Below are positions 52,112 to 64,000 of a stretch of DNA of 64,000 bases, in pieces. Source of the stretch: Eleusine coracana subsp. coracana (Eukaryota > Streptophyta > Magnoliopsida > Poales > Poaceae); contig CM064430.1 of assembly GCA_032690845.1 (NCBI GenBank), forward strand, positions 2,342,949 through 2,406,948. The letters are read 5' to 3'. The position numbers and the translations under genes are program-made. The notes beneath the pieces were generated by a model. That model was not told where the DNA came from. It saw only the letters and a list, made by a program, of their open reading frames with translations, and ran no database searches. How positions within the stretch are numbered: position 1 is the stretch's first letter; each line of letters begins with the position of its first letter.

Positions 52112-54197
52112 ATATCTCTAATCTCAATGACGAGGCCACCGCCGGCTCCGGCCACCACGAATCTCGCCAGAGCGGTCGTCACTGTTTACCGCCGGTGACC
52201 GAAGAATCGTGCAAAACTTGCGACGAGCACGTAACGGCGCAAGCACCAAACAGTTTTGTTCTCCAACGCAACAACAGATCGATATGCCATGTCTCTGGCG
52301 CGTATCGCCATGCCAACCTGCTACTGCTAATAGCTCATGGCTGCACTGGCCACTAGGTAGTGGGAAGTGGCTGGTAGCTACATGAGGGCACGCTTGCTTG
52401 GTGCCAAAAGCACACCCCAACCCAACCCACCATTATCAGAGAGATGAGAGACAGAGAGACGACACGCGGATGCAGGCGCGGCGCTCAACCACCTGCATGC
52501 ACCCAGTGCATGACGACGAAGCTGAAACTGAGAAAAGGCAGCTGAGCTGAGAAGATACGGTTGCCAGCGGGGCCCACCGCATGTACGTAGTACGTTGTGG
52601 AGATACGGATACGGGTGGCTGTATAGGTAGACAGAGACTCCTGTGGTGGCTAGCTCGCTTGCTACTCAACTCCTGTGTTGAGCCTATATTAGAAAACAAA
52701 ACCTTGCAGGAGGAAAATTGATTTGAATGGACTAGCATGCAAGAACGCGAATGTGAAATTAATTAAGGGGGGGAGTTCGAAACTGATTCGCCTGGCCTGT
52801 CAATGAGTGGCCTCAAGTGAAATGGAAAGGGGGAGAATGACATGAGCTGAAATGAAGGGGGGAGAGTGAGAGAGCATATGCATGTGGTGTAGCAGCAGTA
52901 CGTGCATGCGTACGTTGAGAGCAGACGGAAGTAGTGGGATGGGCGCAGCTTGTCGGCTTCCGGGGGGCATCCATCTCTACGCCTCACTCAACTCGCAATC
53001 GCAATGTCATTAGACTCATCAGCACCTCATTTACCAGCTCCCTCCTCTGGCTTGTGTTTGGCTTTGGCATCTGCCTCTGCCGACACTCGTTTCCCTGTCT
53101 GCCTTCAGCCTTTCTTGCCACTCTCATGCTCCTTGCCCTACTCAGGAAAAGTCAGCATTCACAAAGTTGCCGCATCAGGAGCAGCTGTTACCTATACTAG
53201 TCAACTGTGCCTCTACACTTCCTTTGTCTTCCACTCTACTAGTTTCCTCACATTAATTTGCATAGACCCTAGTACTTACGCTCTCTAGTTTTTTAATTAA
53301 CTTAAGATGATGAAAATAATGTTCTTTTAATGTCGTCGATAAAAAATCAAAGGTGTAACAATTATCTCCACTAAAAAAGACACTGAAAATACATATGGCT
53401 GCTTTTTGAAATATACCTCTACCGATCTTCTTGGGCTAGTTAAGCAGGCCAATATATGTTAATTGTTATCACCTTCTCTCTAATACAAACGCTCACATGT
53501 TTTGGCAGATCGAAAACAAGCAATGCAATGTTGTTGTGACTTAATTTCAGTTCAGCCTGTACATATGACGATCTTCAGCTGGTTTCTAATACCTCCATTC
53601 TGAATCTGGACAAGGGTTTAAACACAGAGATACTAGTAAGAAACTTCTCAATTTCAGCTAAGCTTGAATGGACACCTCTGTGAGGCACAGGTTAATTAGC
53701 TTGAATTTTCCTGTAAGTACTATTAATATGTGCCAGTATTAGCTCATTCCAAATGCAGTCGGCCCCGTACGTACGACAGGCACACGCGCACATCCGGACA
53801 CGCGTGAATTGAGTTCAGTAGACTCTCACTCACCAGTCAGTCAGTCGTTGCACATGATTACTGTGAATGCAGCTGACACCTGGAAAGCCTCGCCGGCTGG
53901 TAGCTCAAGCTCACCCACAGCCAGCCAGCCCCCCATCTGCTGTCTTCTCTTCTGCTAGCTCTCCTCTCCCAATAGCAAATATCCTATCCTATTTAGCCGT
54001 CCCTTTCTTCTTCCTCCCTTCTCAGCTCACCCTACCCAACCTGCAATCCTACAACTCATAGTAATCATTCAGATCAGCTTCTGTTGGTGCAGACATTATG
54101 CTAGCTAAACTTTCTCACTCTTGTCCCTAATCCAAGCTCAAGCTCATCTTACCCTCCAACCCAAGAGATTAGCAAGAGCAGCGCGGAGAAGCAACAA
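52112..54197. other. Upstream region of the EPFL gene
   Basis: No gene that I can support; open frames here are short and motif-free. The last few hundred bases are pyrimidine-rich and probably include the EPFL promoter and 5' untranslated region. Confidence 0.5.
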
Positions 54198-54859
54198 ATG
54201 GTCCATTTCTTGCAATGCAGCAGTGCTCACATGCCTTTGGGGTCTCTCTTCTTCTCCATCCTTCTCCTCCTCACCTCTTCCATGGAAATGACATTCTCAG
54301 ATGCCCGTAAGTTTTTCTCCGATCGCCTCTTTCTTCTTGCTCATTAGGGGTCCTAGTTCTTCAGTCATCGTGTTATAATTTTTTCAATTTTGTTCCTGTC
54401 GTACTCAACCCCTGTTCTTTGTTACAGGGAGGCTGCCACTGCGTTGTCTACTGGAGATTGACACCATCAAGGTAAGTAATCAATCAGCTACTGCACCCAT
54501 CCATATGCACAACTCAGTGCTGCTGGTGTTAATCTGTCAGTGTGGTTTAAACTTGTGTAAAATTGTTGGATTAGGGGCAGCAGGAGTCAGCTGAAACCAT
54601 GGGAGCTATGGAGAGGAGATTCCTGATTGGGTCAAGGCCTCCTCGATGCGAGAGACTGTGCAGGTCCTGCGGCCATTGCGAGGCGGTGCAGGTGCCCATC
54701 GTGCCACAAGAACATAGCCACAAGCGAGCTCACCAGGAACAAGTGCTGAGCGCTGCTGCTGCCGGCGAGGCGATGTTCAGCTACAGAGTGAACGGCATCA
54801 CAAACTACAAGCCGCTCAGCTGGAAATGCAAGTGCGGAGGCGCCATCCTTGACCCATGA
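54198..54859 (+). CDS. EPF-like secreted cysteine-rich peptide (EPFL1/2/3 type)
   Basis: Three exons: 54198-54306, 54428-54471 and 54575-54859, joined at GTAAGT donors and AG acceptors, giving about 145 residues. The first exon encodes a signal peptide (LFFSILLLLTSSMEM). The C-terminal mature part reads LIGSRPPRCERLCRSCGHCE, AVQVP and, at the end, NYKPLSWKCKCGGAILDP, with six Cys in the pattern CX3CX2CX2C...CXC. This matches Arabidopsis EPFL2-like members (GSRPPRCE...SCGHCEA, NYKPMSWKCKCG). Family role: an extracellular ligand of ERECTA-type receptor kinases that shapes organ growth; the related rice EPFL1 gene affects awn and grain traits. No lesion is seen, and start and splice choices keep one open frame. 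Confidence 0.9.
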
Positions 54860-57658
54860 AAGCTGTACACGCTCTTGCTCGCTCGCAATTGTTGTGCAGA
54901 AATGTAAACACCAACCACTTCCTCTCTCTTTGTTCATCTTCTTCATTTTTTTTTCCCAGCTTGCTCCCTGCCTGCAATTGTTGTGGTGAGGTTGTAGACG
55001 GAGAAGATTTCAGATCATCTGGATGCAAATTTAGTTTGTACAGTTATTAAGCTGTTTAATTAAGCAGCTGGGTTTTTTTTTCATCAGTTTGGCATTGAAT
55101 GCGCTTGATTTGGTCCTGACTCGGAGGCGGAGTTGATTTAAATTGTTGAAGCATTCAAGTGCGTGTACAGTCTATAGAGTGTGTGGGGACTAGGACCTGC
55201 TCTGATATTTGTCTGCGCGATCTCTGCTGGTGCAACAGTTTGTATGTGTTTGGTAGGTGCCATTGCTATAGGGAAACCACAACCAATTTCAGGTTGATAA
55301 AATTAGTTCATACAGTATAGTACTCCATAAGTGCTACGAATTGAGGGGGGGGGGGGGGGGGGGGGGGGACCTAATAGTAGTTGCAGCTTAATTGCATTGC
55401 TACCTTTGGAATGTCCAGAAGCCAAGACATTTTGCACGGAGAGAAAAAGCTTGTGCTTGGATGCAGTGTTGCTGATTCATCCCACACCGACACAGTGCGA
55501 TGCTGGCGTTGGCACTGAAAGTTCTCTCACCATTTTTTTTTCTTTCTGAAAAAAAGAGCAAGGAAAGAAAGAAAAAATGGAAAAGGAGGAAAAACACAAA
55601 GTGTTGTGGCCTGTGATGATTGGACCTTTCTGCCGGACGACGATAGCGAGGGAACGACGGACGGACCACTGGGAGGCTGGAAACTTGACCGGCGCCATGG
55701 CCGCTAGCCCGGTGGATCATACCGTGCATGCAAGATGCAGGGCTAGTAGTAGCTCAGAGCCGTGTGGACTGTCGCCATGTGAGCAGCAAAGCATCTGGTG
55801 GTGTGGTGTGCTCTCCCTTTCACGCCTCGGCTGGACTCTGTCCTCCGCCTGCGTGTGCTGCTGCGCCGGCGATGACCTCACCTCCGTAGGACCCGTCCCT
55901 CAAACGATTAATCAATTAATTACCGCTACAGCACGAGAACAAAGCTTGGCTTAGCTGCTTGACTGCCATTACTGACGGGCAGTGACGGAGCCAGGTTCCA
56001 AAACTTGGATATTTCCTAGTGATGAAGGAGCATAAAAATTTTATTCAACTCATGTCATAATAGGCATGCACGTAAAATATAAATTGTTCACATATTAAAC
56101 AAACTAACTGAAATTATAAAATAATAAAGATATTACAGTTTAATTCCGTGCTTTCTTATGATATGAAAGTGATTAATGATATCTTTATCCTTAACTTATA
56201 AGAAATTACTGTTATATATGAATTTCTTTTGCTCAAGATATTTCCAGGAATACCCTTAGCTTCGTCGGGCATCCTCTGCCATTTAAGTCGCGTCCACATG
56301 TGACGAGTGATTCGAGTGAAGTGATGGCCGGACTGCCTATACCTCGATCGATCGCCGAAGGCCGTAGGCGAATCGAACGAGCCGGCCCAGGAACAAGCGC
56401 TGAACCAATCTACATCCTTGTCCACCGACCTCTGCCCCAACGAACCGTCATACTCGTGCCTTTGAGGTCCTGCCTCGGGTCGTTGTCATCCCCCGCTGCA
56501 ATCCTTCTCCTGCCCATGACCACCTCCGACGGTTAGTGGCGCCACGCCACCCACACACATCGCCATCATACTAACTGATCGGGCCACAAAGCCGATCCTA
56601 CAGACCACCTTCATGCCGCCACCGACCATCGGGTCATGGACGTCACCCTCAGAGGCCTCTTCTATGTCCGACGAGAGAGAGGAGGCCCAACAACCCTGGA
56701 ACTCTAATTCGGGCACGCTCATCATCCCTCCTCCACCTCGGACGATGATTTCACCGTCTCAACGCACCGCCCGTCCAGACACGCGCTCTGCCACCCGGAG
56801 TCAATGGTTACATCTGGGGGAGAGCTGAAGGAAGAAGATGAGTTATGACCGTCGGATTATGCAGTGCGTCCAAATCTCAATGTGATCATTTGATTGAGAG
56901 GAAGAAGATGAGCTATAACCGTGGAGTTACTTAGGCTGTCCAAATCTCAAAGTGATCATTCAATCGACTCACGTTGAACGCTCTATATGTACGATTTGCT
57001 TTGTCTCTTTTTGTGTGACTGGGTGGTGTGTGTACTATGTGAGTGACGGAATCTTCTCTATAGTCAAATCATGTAATAAATTACGATCATGTACATCTAC
57101 GGATATAGAGGCCATGAGTTTTCATTTACTTGATGAAATATAATTTCTTTATTTATATAAAAAATATAGGATTTACCATGATGACCTAAGTCAACCGTGC
57201 GGCCCATGCGGAGGCCTGCCCAGTAAAAGTTCGATGATATGACAGCGGCCTTTACTGTTGTTATGTGTGTCATACAGCCTGGCCCAGTTTACTGTTTCCA
57301 TGTTTGTGGGCTGTAGCCGGCCTGGAAACCACGACGAGGGCTGACTGAAGCGAATGCGATGGACTGTGACTGCGGCCCAATGAAATAGCACTTGAGCGAC
57401 TGAGCGTCGTCTTTCCAAAGGATGGACCAAGCTTGAATAAATTTGAAAACTCCACTTAACTTAATACAGTCACACAAGAGACAAGAGCAACATTACCATC
57501 ACGTAACAGACTCTCCGTTCCGTTGTCATAAACAAAAATAAATAAATAACTCCATGTATATAAAAAAAGTAAACACTAAACACCGTGATCAACTGATCAT
57601 CAACAACCCAAAACGGAAGCAGAATACAGAAGAACAGAGCACACACACACTGCCGCGG
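54860..57658. other. Intergenic between EPFL and DUF4220 genes
   Basis: Contains the EPFL 3' untranslated region and a run of 24 G at 55345-55368. Open frames near 55.4-55.9 and 56.2-56.8 kb carry no recognised domain. No transposon ends were resolved. Confidence 0.5.
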
Positions 57659-60034
57659 TTAGGCAACACCCATAGAAGACTCGGTTGGCCTGTCGACGAT
57701 CCCAGCATGGAAGAGCATCGTCCATAGAAGCGTAATCAGCTCGCCGCCCCGGGAAATGGCCTCTGAGTGCCCTTTCAGATTGTCCGACGGCGCCACATAC
57801 AGGATCATCTCCGACCAGAAGCCGGCCAGCAGCTTCCACGCCGCCTCCTGATCTCCTTCCCCTTCCCTCAGCTCAGCAAGTTGCTTTCCAAGCCTGACGC
57901 CAGTCTTGAGCACCTCGTGATTTGAGTGATCACTCAGCAGCGCCACCAGCTTCTGGTACTTGGTTTCAGGCGTCGGAGACCCTGCCGCATCACCGCCGCC
58001 GCTAGAGAGGACACGCACAGCGTCTTTCTTGATGTTGTCGTACAAGCTTTTGCTCCATCCGTCATCGTCAGGAAGCAGATCCGGGTACCAGGCCATCAGG
58101 TACGCGCAGTACTGTGACAGGTGAATCGCAACGAGCTTGTTGTCAGAAATGGACCGAGTAGTATCTTGCTCTTGCGGATACTTCACCTCAAGGATGGATG
58201 TGGCGATGTGCCAAGTAAGTATGGTGTCAGATGTACCCTTGCCGTTGCAGGCCCAAAGGAAGCTCTCCCCAACCTGGCGCAGAAATGATGTGCCATTGCT
58301 TACACAGCGTCCATGGCTGCTGTTGCAGCTTCTCAGTGCATCGATGATCTTGAGCTTCACTGCTGTTGACACCTTGACCTTCGTCTTCTTGTCGGGCAAC
58401 CGGAGGAGACGAGTAATAACAAGGACAAGCAAGGGTGCGCGTCGCTGAAATCCCAGTACTGAGCACTGATTCATTTTGCCGTCCCAATGCTTCATTAGCT
58501 TGCATCTGCACTGTAAGAGGAGACTAACCCATTTTGGCAGAGTAATAGGATGATGAGCAGACATGCGGTTGCTTATTACACAGTGGCATATGAGGGTTAC
58601 TTTTGTCCAGTTAGAGCAGATGTAGGAAGCTATATCCCGAACCTCAGCGATCAAGACTAATGCAAGAAGCAAAATTGGTGGTATGATATCAAAGTATTCC
58701 CATCCGAAATCTTTCTCCTGCCATAGGCTTACCGAGTAGTATCCTTTGCTGCACTGGAAATAACATTGAATCTGTCTTTTGGGACCAATGAGCGCATAAC
58801 TCTCATTCAATTCACGTAACCCCGTGTATATTATAACCAGAATGCAACCTATGCTCGACAGTGAGGCAAAGATACTAAGGATCGGCAGCCAACACTTTGA
58901 GTAGGAGATTGGAAGGGATGAATAATAGTAATCATGAACAAAAGAAAGTTCATCCTCAGTAACCCTGAACACCTTGTCATGCTGGCCTTCCTCCAACAGC
59001 AAGCTCCAGAAAAAATTAGTGGTTGCCTTCGAGCCTGTATAAGATGAGACACCGTACCTTGCGAATCGACACCGCAACAACTTGAACAATGCAAAAGATA
59101 AGCATAACTCCTTCAACGGTTGTGGTGTTGGCATCAGAAGTACGTTATCCAACCGCCAAATTTTGTCAATAGTCACCAAGCCAATGTCGCTGCTATAGCC
59201 ATCCTGCTTGAATACATACCCATGAGGTTGTTTCTCCACGAGCCTGGTCTCTTCTCCCATAACCAATAGCGGAGGAGGACGTGGAGGGTCGTCTTCTTGT
59301 TGTACTTGTAGCTGCTGCATGTATCCAAGAACAAGACGAGGACTGCGTCCAAACGCAAAGGATTTCCGAGCATTTCCAAATGCATAGTATTTTAACACCA
59401 TTTTGCCACAGATGACAACAAAAGTCAAAAGAGGGCCTATCATTAGTAAAAGCATGTCCGGATCTTGATCAATAATGATAGAATAAAGCGTGTACTGGTC
59501 AATAATGCGAGTCACGTAAGCTACCCAAACCACCTGGATAAGCAGCTCGAATGGGGGGCCTATACTTCTGCCTTCTCTGTCATCACCTGCGACTATCACA
59601 CATGTATTTGTCGCGGTGATCTGGACCAGGAATGCACATATGTTGACCACGAACGGGTGAAATCTTGAAAAGCAGAATGCTGTCAAAGCATGTCCGTCGG
59701 CTCCACCCCCGCTAGTGATATAAGTAACGTAATAGTGGTCATCATTGGTGGTGGAGACGAGGTAGGAGACGATGGGTAAGAAGAGTGTGGTGGCTCCGAT
59801 AAATATTAAACGGGTGAAGGGGTGGTGGCGGTAGCGCTGGCCGTAGCCGCCTATACCAACCATGACTCCCGCTAGGACGGCGTTGACAAGTAGCAGTGCA
59901 TTCTCCTTCCACAGCAGCCCACTCATCCCCTTAGAGAAGAACCCTGGGTAATAATCATCGCAGCGCACCTGAGAGGAACATTGCCGCAACGCAGCTTCGG
60001 AGCAGTTTCCGGCCATGCACGATCTGGGTGTCAC
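57659..60034 (-). CDS. DUF4220/DUF594 multi-pass membrane protein, 791 residues
   Basis: An uninterrupted frame of a plant family whose function is unknown to me; it is greatly expanded in grasses. The N-terminal half is DUF4220, with several hydrophobic helices (about 43-65, 76-94, 125-150, 162-180 and 194-213), and two more come later (about 385-410 and 445-465). The C-terminal DUF594 motif GHSEAISRGGELITLLWTML is at about 755-775. The start is probably MAGNCSEAALRQC (60016), six codons after the first Met, because that gives the usual short N-terminus. A 5' leader intron ending near 60020 and starting near 60604 is possible. No lesion is visible, and no partner gene is adjacent. Confidence 0.9.
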   Translation of the reverse strand: MTPRSCMAGNCSEAALRQCSSQVRCDDYYPGFFSKGMSGLLWKENALLLVNAVLAGVMVGIGGYGQRYRHHPFTRLIFIGATTLFLPIVSYLVSTTNDDHYYVTYITSGGGADGHALTAFCFSRFHPFVVNICAFLVQITATNTCVIVAGDDREGRSIGPPFELLIQVVWVAYVTRIIDQYTLYSIIIDQDPDMLLLMIGPLLTFVVICGKMVLKYYAFGNARKSFAFGRSPRLVLGYMQQLQVQQEDDPPRPPPLLVMGEETRLVEKQPHGYVFKQDGYSSDIGLVTIDKIWRLDNVLLMPTPQPLKELCLSFALFKLLRCRFARYGVSSYTGSKATTNFFWSLLLEEGQHDKVFRVTEDELSFVHDYYYSSLPISYSKCWLPILSIFASLSSIGCILVIIYTGLRELNESYALIGPKRQIQCYFQCSKGYYSVSLWQEKDFGWEYFDIIPPILLLALVLIAEVRDIASYICSNWTKVTLICHCVISNRMSAHHPITLPKWVSLLLQCRCKLMKHWDGKMNQCSVLGFQRRAPLLVLVITRLLRLPDKKTKVKVSTAVKLKIIDALRSCNSSHGRCVSNGTSFLRQVGESFLWACNGKGTSDTILTWHIATSILEVKYPQEQDTTRSISDNKLVAIHLSQYCAYLMAWYPDLLPDDDGWSKSLYDNIKKDAVRVLSSGGGDAAGSPTPETKYQKLVALLSDHSNHEVLKTGVRLGKQLAELREGEGDQEAAWKLLAGFWSEMILYVAPSDNLKGHSEAISRGGELITLLWTMLFHAGIVDRPTESSMGVA

Positions 60035-61279
60035 ATTTAATCAGCACATATGTAACAATGAGTGCACAGGCTGCGGAATTTAGTATCAGCGCTGTAGTAT
60101 GGAAATCAACGCTCATACGTACGGAACAAAATAAATTGTGATGCATAACATTTACCAGACAGATAAAATTATGTCCCACTTTCAACAATATAAGAGCTTA
60201 TCTAAGCACTAAATGATTATTTTTCCATCTTTCCTCCTCTTCAGCCGACTTTCAGTCACATGATTTTATACTAGAATTTGTATTAATATTTATTTTATAT
60301 AGAAATTTATCTAGCTACTGGCAGAAGAGAAAAAAAATCTGTTAATATATAAACTATAGAAAAAGTTGTCTTTTTAAATATATATACCACCTATTTTGAT
60401 CATCGACTTAACATTTTAAAAACTTTCAGTCGACAGAAAAATATAAGTCCCTTATTTTTCTAGCATTGTGTGCCAATGCACAACGTAAAAATATACTTAA
60501 TCAACCAGTCATGACCGAGCAATAAAGCATCAGGTGCTTCTTCTAAATTATAGTACTACAGAGAGAAAATAACAAGTACTTCTAATTAAGGTAGTTGCAA
60601 TTACCGCGCGTAAGGCGATGCTGCAGCCTGCAGCTGAAGACCGACCGTTGTAGATTGGATGTTTTCCTTTTCTTCTTCTATAACTAATGAGCGGCGCTCT
60701 GCATTCACCAGATGGTTTCAGCTAAGTTGTGCCTCGGAATTGAATGGCCCGTTGGATAGTTTATTTAACTAGTTCAAAAGCACAAACGATCTTATTACAC
60801 AAAAAGAAGAGTTGTTCCTTTATTCTTCTGCACGCTATAATGCTCAAAAGAATCCTCTTGCACTTTGTTTTTGACAACGAACCCTCTTGCACTTTAAACT
60901 TTACATCCTGCTCTCTGCATTTAGTTTTCACTCACTACTACGAAAACCTTTTTAGTTGCTGAAGTATTCCAGATTATTGAATCATAGGGAAACGTGTGTA
61001 TCAATCTTCTAAACTAATTCATTAAAATAAATATGATGGACAAAGCGTAAAGATGATTTCTAATATTAAGGATCTTATAATAAGATTGATTCGGTCTCTA
61101 ACTGCTTACTTTCAGGCATCGGTTTATTCCTGCATTCATATGCGACTCTGGCCAACATCTCTACAATGAACTTGAACATAGAGGATTACTAAGGCTAGAT
61201 AGACTATCACCATCTAACGACTACCTCTACAAACCGCGGGGCATGCAACAAGCAAAGGTAGCATCTAGCCTAGTGAAAG
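60035..61279. other. Upstream region of the DUF4220/DUF594 gene
   Basis: AT-rich non-coding DNA that should include the promoter and perhaps a 5' leader exon near 60605-60660. No further gene seen. Confidence 0.5.
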
Positions 61280-62960
61280 GATCGAGTGACCGAGAGGGGG
61301 GGGGGGGGGGGTGAATTGAAAACTCGCACTATGTACCAAATTTACCAATTTCTAAATCGATCACTCAAAACAACTCCTACACAATTCTAGTGGTGATCAC
61401 ACTAACAAGATAATGATCCTACGAAAGAAACAATAACCTAGACATACTAGTGGATCACACACAAGGCAATATAACTCTTATGCAAGCTAGTGATAGAGAC
61501 ACGCTGAAGCAGATAACAAGCTAGCAAAGGAGCCTACTCATGCAATACTACAAGATAAGGAACTAGAGCACACAAGCATAAGTAGCACAATACATACAAG
61601 GTTGAGCAATCAATCCAATATAACTTCTATACATGCTAGTGATCAAATACTGAAACTAAACATAACTAGCAAATAAAGAAGTCTATTCATGCAAGTCTAC
61701 TAAGTAACCAACTAGAGTAAGGTAAACACTCAAGCATAAATAGCACGATATGTAGCTGTGGAATGTAAAGCATCATAGTAAGGAGACAGTCAAGTAATAC
61801 TCATGATTTTTTCCCGAGGTCTCAGAAGGACGGCGCCTTCCCCTACTCTTTGTTGGACCACTCCCGCCACCAATGTGGAGTTCTCGCTCACGAGCCCGCA
61901 ATCACTCTTGGAGTGAAGACATGGTGCACGTCATCGTTGCCACCAAGGCACAAGCTCGCCTCTCTCGAGAACTTGCCGGACTCCCCGAGCCGACACGGGC
62001 GCTCACTATTGATACCCCTTTCATCGGCGGGCTCAAACCGTGTATAAATGTGTGACGGCCTTCACAATCGATTATGATAGACTCGATCACCGACACCTAA
62101 CCGGTCTAGGTAAGAGTAACAATCTAGATCATACCCTCAAGGACATCCTAGCCTTAGATATGCATCAATGCTCAAGTTACTCTCACTAGCACTCTCAAGA
62201 TATACAATATCTCCTCCTAGTGCTCCTCTCTTTTCCTCTTGCCTCTCACCAAATGCTCCAAGCAATTCCACTGATCAAGAGTGGTCTCCAAGACCCCAGC
62301 AATGGAGTTATATAGGCTTCCAAACTCAAACTAGCCGTTACTCCACGAAATCTCCTTTCTAGGCGTACTACCGGACTGTCCGGTCACTGCCTGACCGGAC
62401 TGTCCGGTCACTCGAGGAATGGCTCCTAGAGCCGTTGGCTTCACTGTGCACCAAAGATCTTGTACTAACTGAACCGTCCGGTCAGACTTTCTTTCTGTCC
62501 ATTACAGAAATATTCTAGAGCTCGCTTCCTCACTGCCTAGAGTCGACTTGTACAGACCGGATCGTCCGGTCTCTACAGACTTCAACTATGGCAATTTTCT
62601 CACTGAGTCTTCTCCCTAGATTTTCTATCCTCCTAGTGATCGTATAGTCCGGTCTCCACTGACCCCTCTGTCCGGTTACTCTCTCCAGAAGCTAAAACTC
62701 CTTGTCCTCGCTTGACTTTGTTTCCCGGCTTCTCCAAATAACTCCTTGGCTTCTACATTATCACCTAGTACCTATGATTTTACTGAGCATCCATGCACAT
62801 CACCGACTAGATACTCTAACTAAATAAGAAATTTAAATATCGTAAAGGAACAACCAAAACTTGAAAAGAAAATCATACGTCGACATACAAGCATGGGGCA
62901 TATTGCCAACAAGCCTGACACTTCTCTCAACTTTCCCTTACTCTCTCCTTATATTTTAAG
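61280..62960. mobile_element. Retroelement-like repeat with ccggtc motif cluster
   Basis: Starts around atcgagtgaccgag followed by 16 G (61296-61311) and gtgaattg, a phrase that I associate with grass repeats. At 62371-62690 the palindromic word ccgga(c/t)(t/c)gtccggt or its halves occurs at least six times. Open frames are short. It resembles part of an LTR retrotransposon, but LTR borders and target duplication were not found. Confidence 0.45.
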
Positions 62961-63820
62961 CACTAACTAGGTAGTGCTTTGCCTTTGGAGTGGAGCTCTA
63001 GTTCTCTTCTACTTGCGTGTGTTGGAGTGGAGGCACTCTCCTCTATATATTGGGCCTTGGAGGCGGTTTCAAAGGCGGTAATTGTTACCCTAACCAGCCC
63101 AACTAACCTTAGAAAGGTGGTAACAGGTGACACACGGAAGCAGGGAATGAGTGGGCCCAACTCCAGTTCAATCGAACAAGCATGTTCAGCCAAACAAAAG
63201 TTGTCGTCTCTCATCCCCCTTGTTTTTCTAGTGCACTGGTAGGTGGGTTCTTTCGTCAGTTATGGGTGTTAGGTCTCGTGGAACATTGATTTACTCTATT
63301 CGTGGGCTTGTAGATCCTTGTGTTGCACTCTGATTGAATGGAAGTGGGCTTCCTACTCTAATTACTTATGCTTTTCCTCTAATACGTGGATAAATTACTT
63401 GCATACAAAATAATCAATAATATTTCTGAAATTTGTTAGCAATAATCTCCTAGTACTATATTGGTTATTTCTTTTATATCTTTTATGCAAGGATTTGATA
63501 TTTAAGGACCGTCAATAGCTGCGATTACAATGGTTGCACCACCGCCCTAGCCGCGTCTACCTCCCCCCCCCCCGTTGTGATGGATATGAGGGAGGGGATG
63601 GTGGTCACCACCGCGGTCGTGATGATCGTGGTCGCCAAGACCACCGCTAACATCACGAGGTGGCCAGATCATCGACCATGGATGGCGGAGGCGCTTGCTA
63701 ACCTCCCGACAAAGCCATGTATGAGGCGGCAGCGCCGGTGGCGATGACGAGGATGGCGGTATTGGTGGCATACGCCACTGAAGGCTAGGGTTAGGGTTTC
63801 AAAGCGGACCCTAACACTAT
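62961..63820. other. Intergenic, right end
   Basis: No gene supported. A minus-strand frame at 63547-63771 is low-complexity (His/Asp/Gly-rich) and GC-driven. An 11-base C run lies at 63563-63573. Confidence 0.4.
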
Positions 63821-64000
63821 TTGGTACGGGTCTCTTTTTTTTAGGTGGACTGATTGTGCCGTAGTGACAGATACCGTCACTACCGCACCTTCTTTTTGTG
63901 TAACTAGTGACATCGTTAGTGGTCGGCTAAGTATCCGTCATAAAAATTATCTATTTTCAGCAATATTTTGTTGATGGCGGACTTCGTGCCTGTCACTAAG
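63821..64000. mobile_element. Possible CACTA-like terminal region at the window edge
   Basis: Read in reverse complement, the end shows repeated agtgac(a/g)g words (cttagtgacaggcacgaag, tagtgacggtatctgtcact) like the subterminal repeats of CACTA-type elements. The element would continue outside the window. Weak. Confidence 0.3.

Noticed and set aside
55331..55954. Open frames next to the 24-base G run
   Set aside because: The frames are low-complexity or start within the homopolymer; no motif.
1..64000. CRISPR arrays, bacterial operons, rRNA or tRNA genes
   Set aside because: The window is plant nuclear DNA; no regularly spaced repeats, rRNA-like or tRNA-like sequences were noticed.

Overview
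This window is nuclear DNA of a grass (Poaceae), probably a panicoid. The evidence is spliced plant genes with GT/AG introns, plant-only families (L-type lectin receptor kinases, an EPF-like peptide, a DUF4220/DUF594 membrane protein), Ty1/copia, RTE-LINE, Mutator/FAR1, hAT, CACTA-like, Tourist-like and Stowaway-like elements, and AT-rich intergenic DNA with GC-rich coding patches. The species cannot be fixed from the sequence alone.

Layout. From 0.8 to 50.1 kb there is a tandem array of L-type lectin receptor-like kinase (LecRLK) genes, all on the minus strand and essentially intronless: LecRLK1 (769-2753), LecRLK2 (4983-7665), LecRLK3 (9692-10994), LecRLK4 (21365-23491), a small fragment at about 35.1-35.4 kb, LecRLK5 (36127-43833) and LecRLK6 (48175-50144). 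Only LecRLK4 reads as intact. Each other copy is broken in its own way: a one-base frameshift (1), a 678-bp solo LTR near the C-terminus (2), loss of the lectin half plus a frameshift (3), a stop, a frameshift and a young copia element (5), a glycine-loop deletion plus an odd 27-bp patch in the activation segment (6). LecRLK1 and LecRLK2 could still make partial products.

Between these genes lie transposons whose ends can be read directly. They include a copia element with 354-bp LTRs and one long polyprotein frame (36573-42275, TSD agtac), a full-length RTE-type LINE with a TSD of about 24 bp (44656-47960) and a truncated relative at 4.2 kb, and a 3.3-kb LTR-like insertion with TSD gagat (26589-29884). 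A decayed Mutator/FAR1 unit flanked by 117-bp inverted repeats (13292-17898) also carries a piece resembling a Nod19-type gene. Beside it are hAT and CACTA-like fossils (18.3-20.6 kb), and several MITEs are scattered through the window.

Right part. From 50 kb the array ends. A three-exon gene for an EPFL1/2/3-type cysteine-rich secreted peptide lies at 54198-54859 (+). An intact 791-codon DUF4220/DUF594 gene lies at 57659-60034 (-). The last 3 kb contains a retroelement-like repeat rich in a palindromic ccggtc motif and a possible CACTA-like terminus at the window edge.

How it fits together. The intact LecRLK would be a plasma-membrane receptor kinase, the EPFL peptide a secreted ligand of ERECTA-type receptors, and the DUF4220/DUF594 protein a membrane protein of unknown role. 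No operon-like or obligatory functional link between them is visible. The dominant story is birth and death of a receptor-kinase cluster, with transposons supplying several of the lesions.
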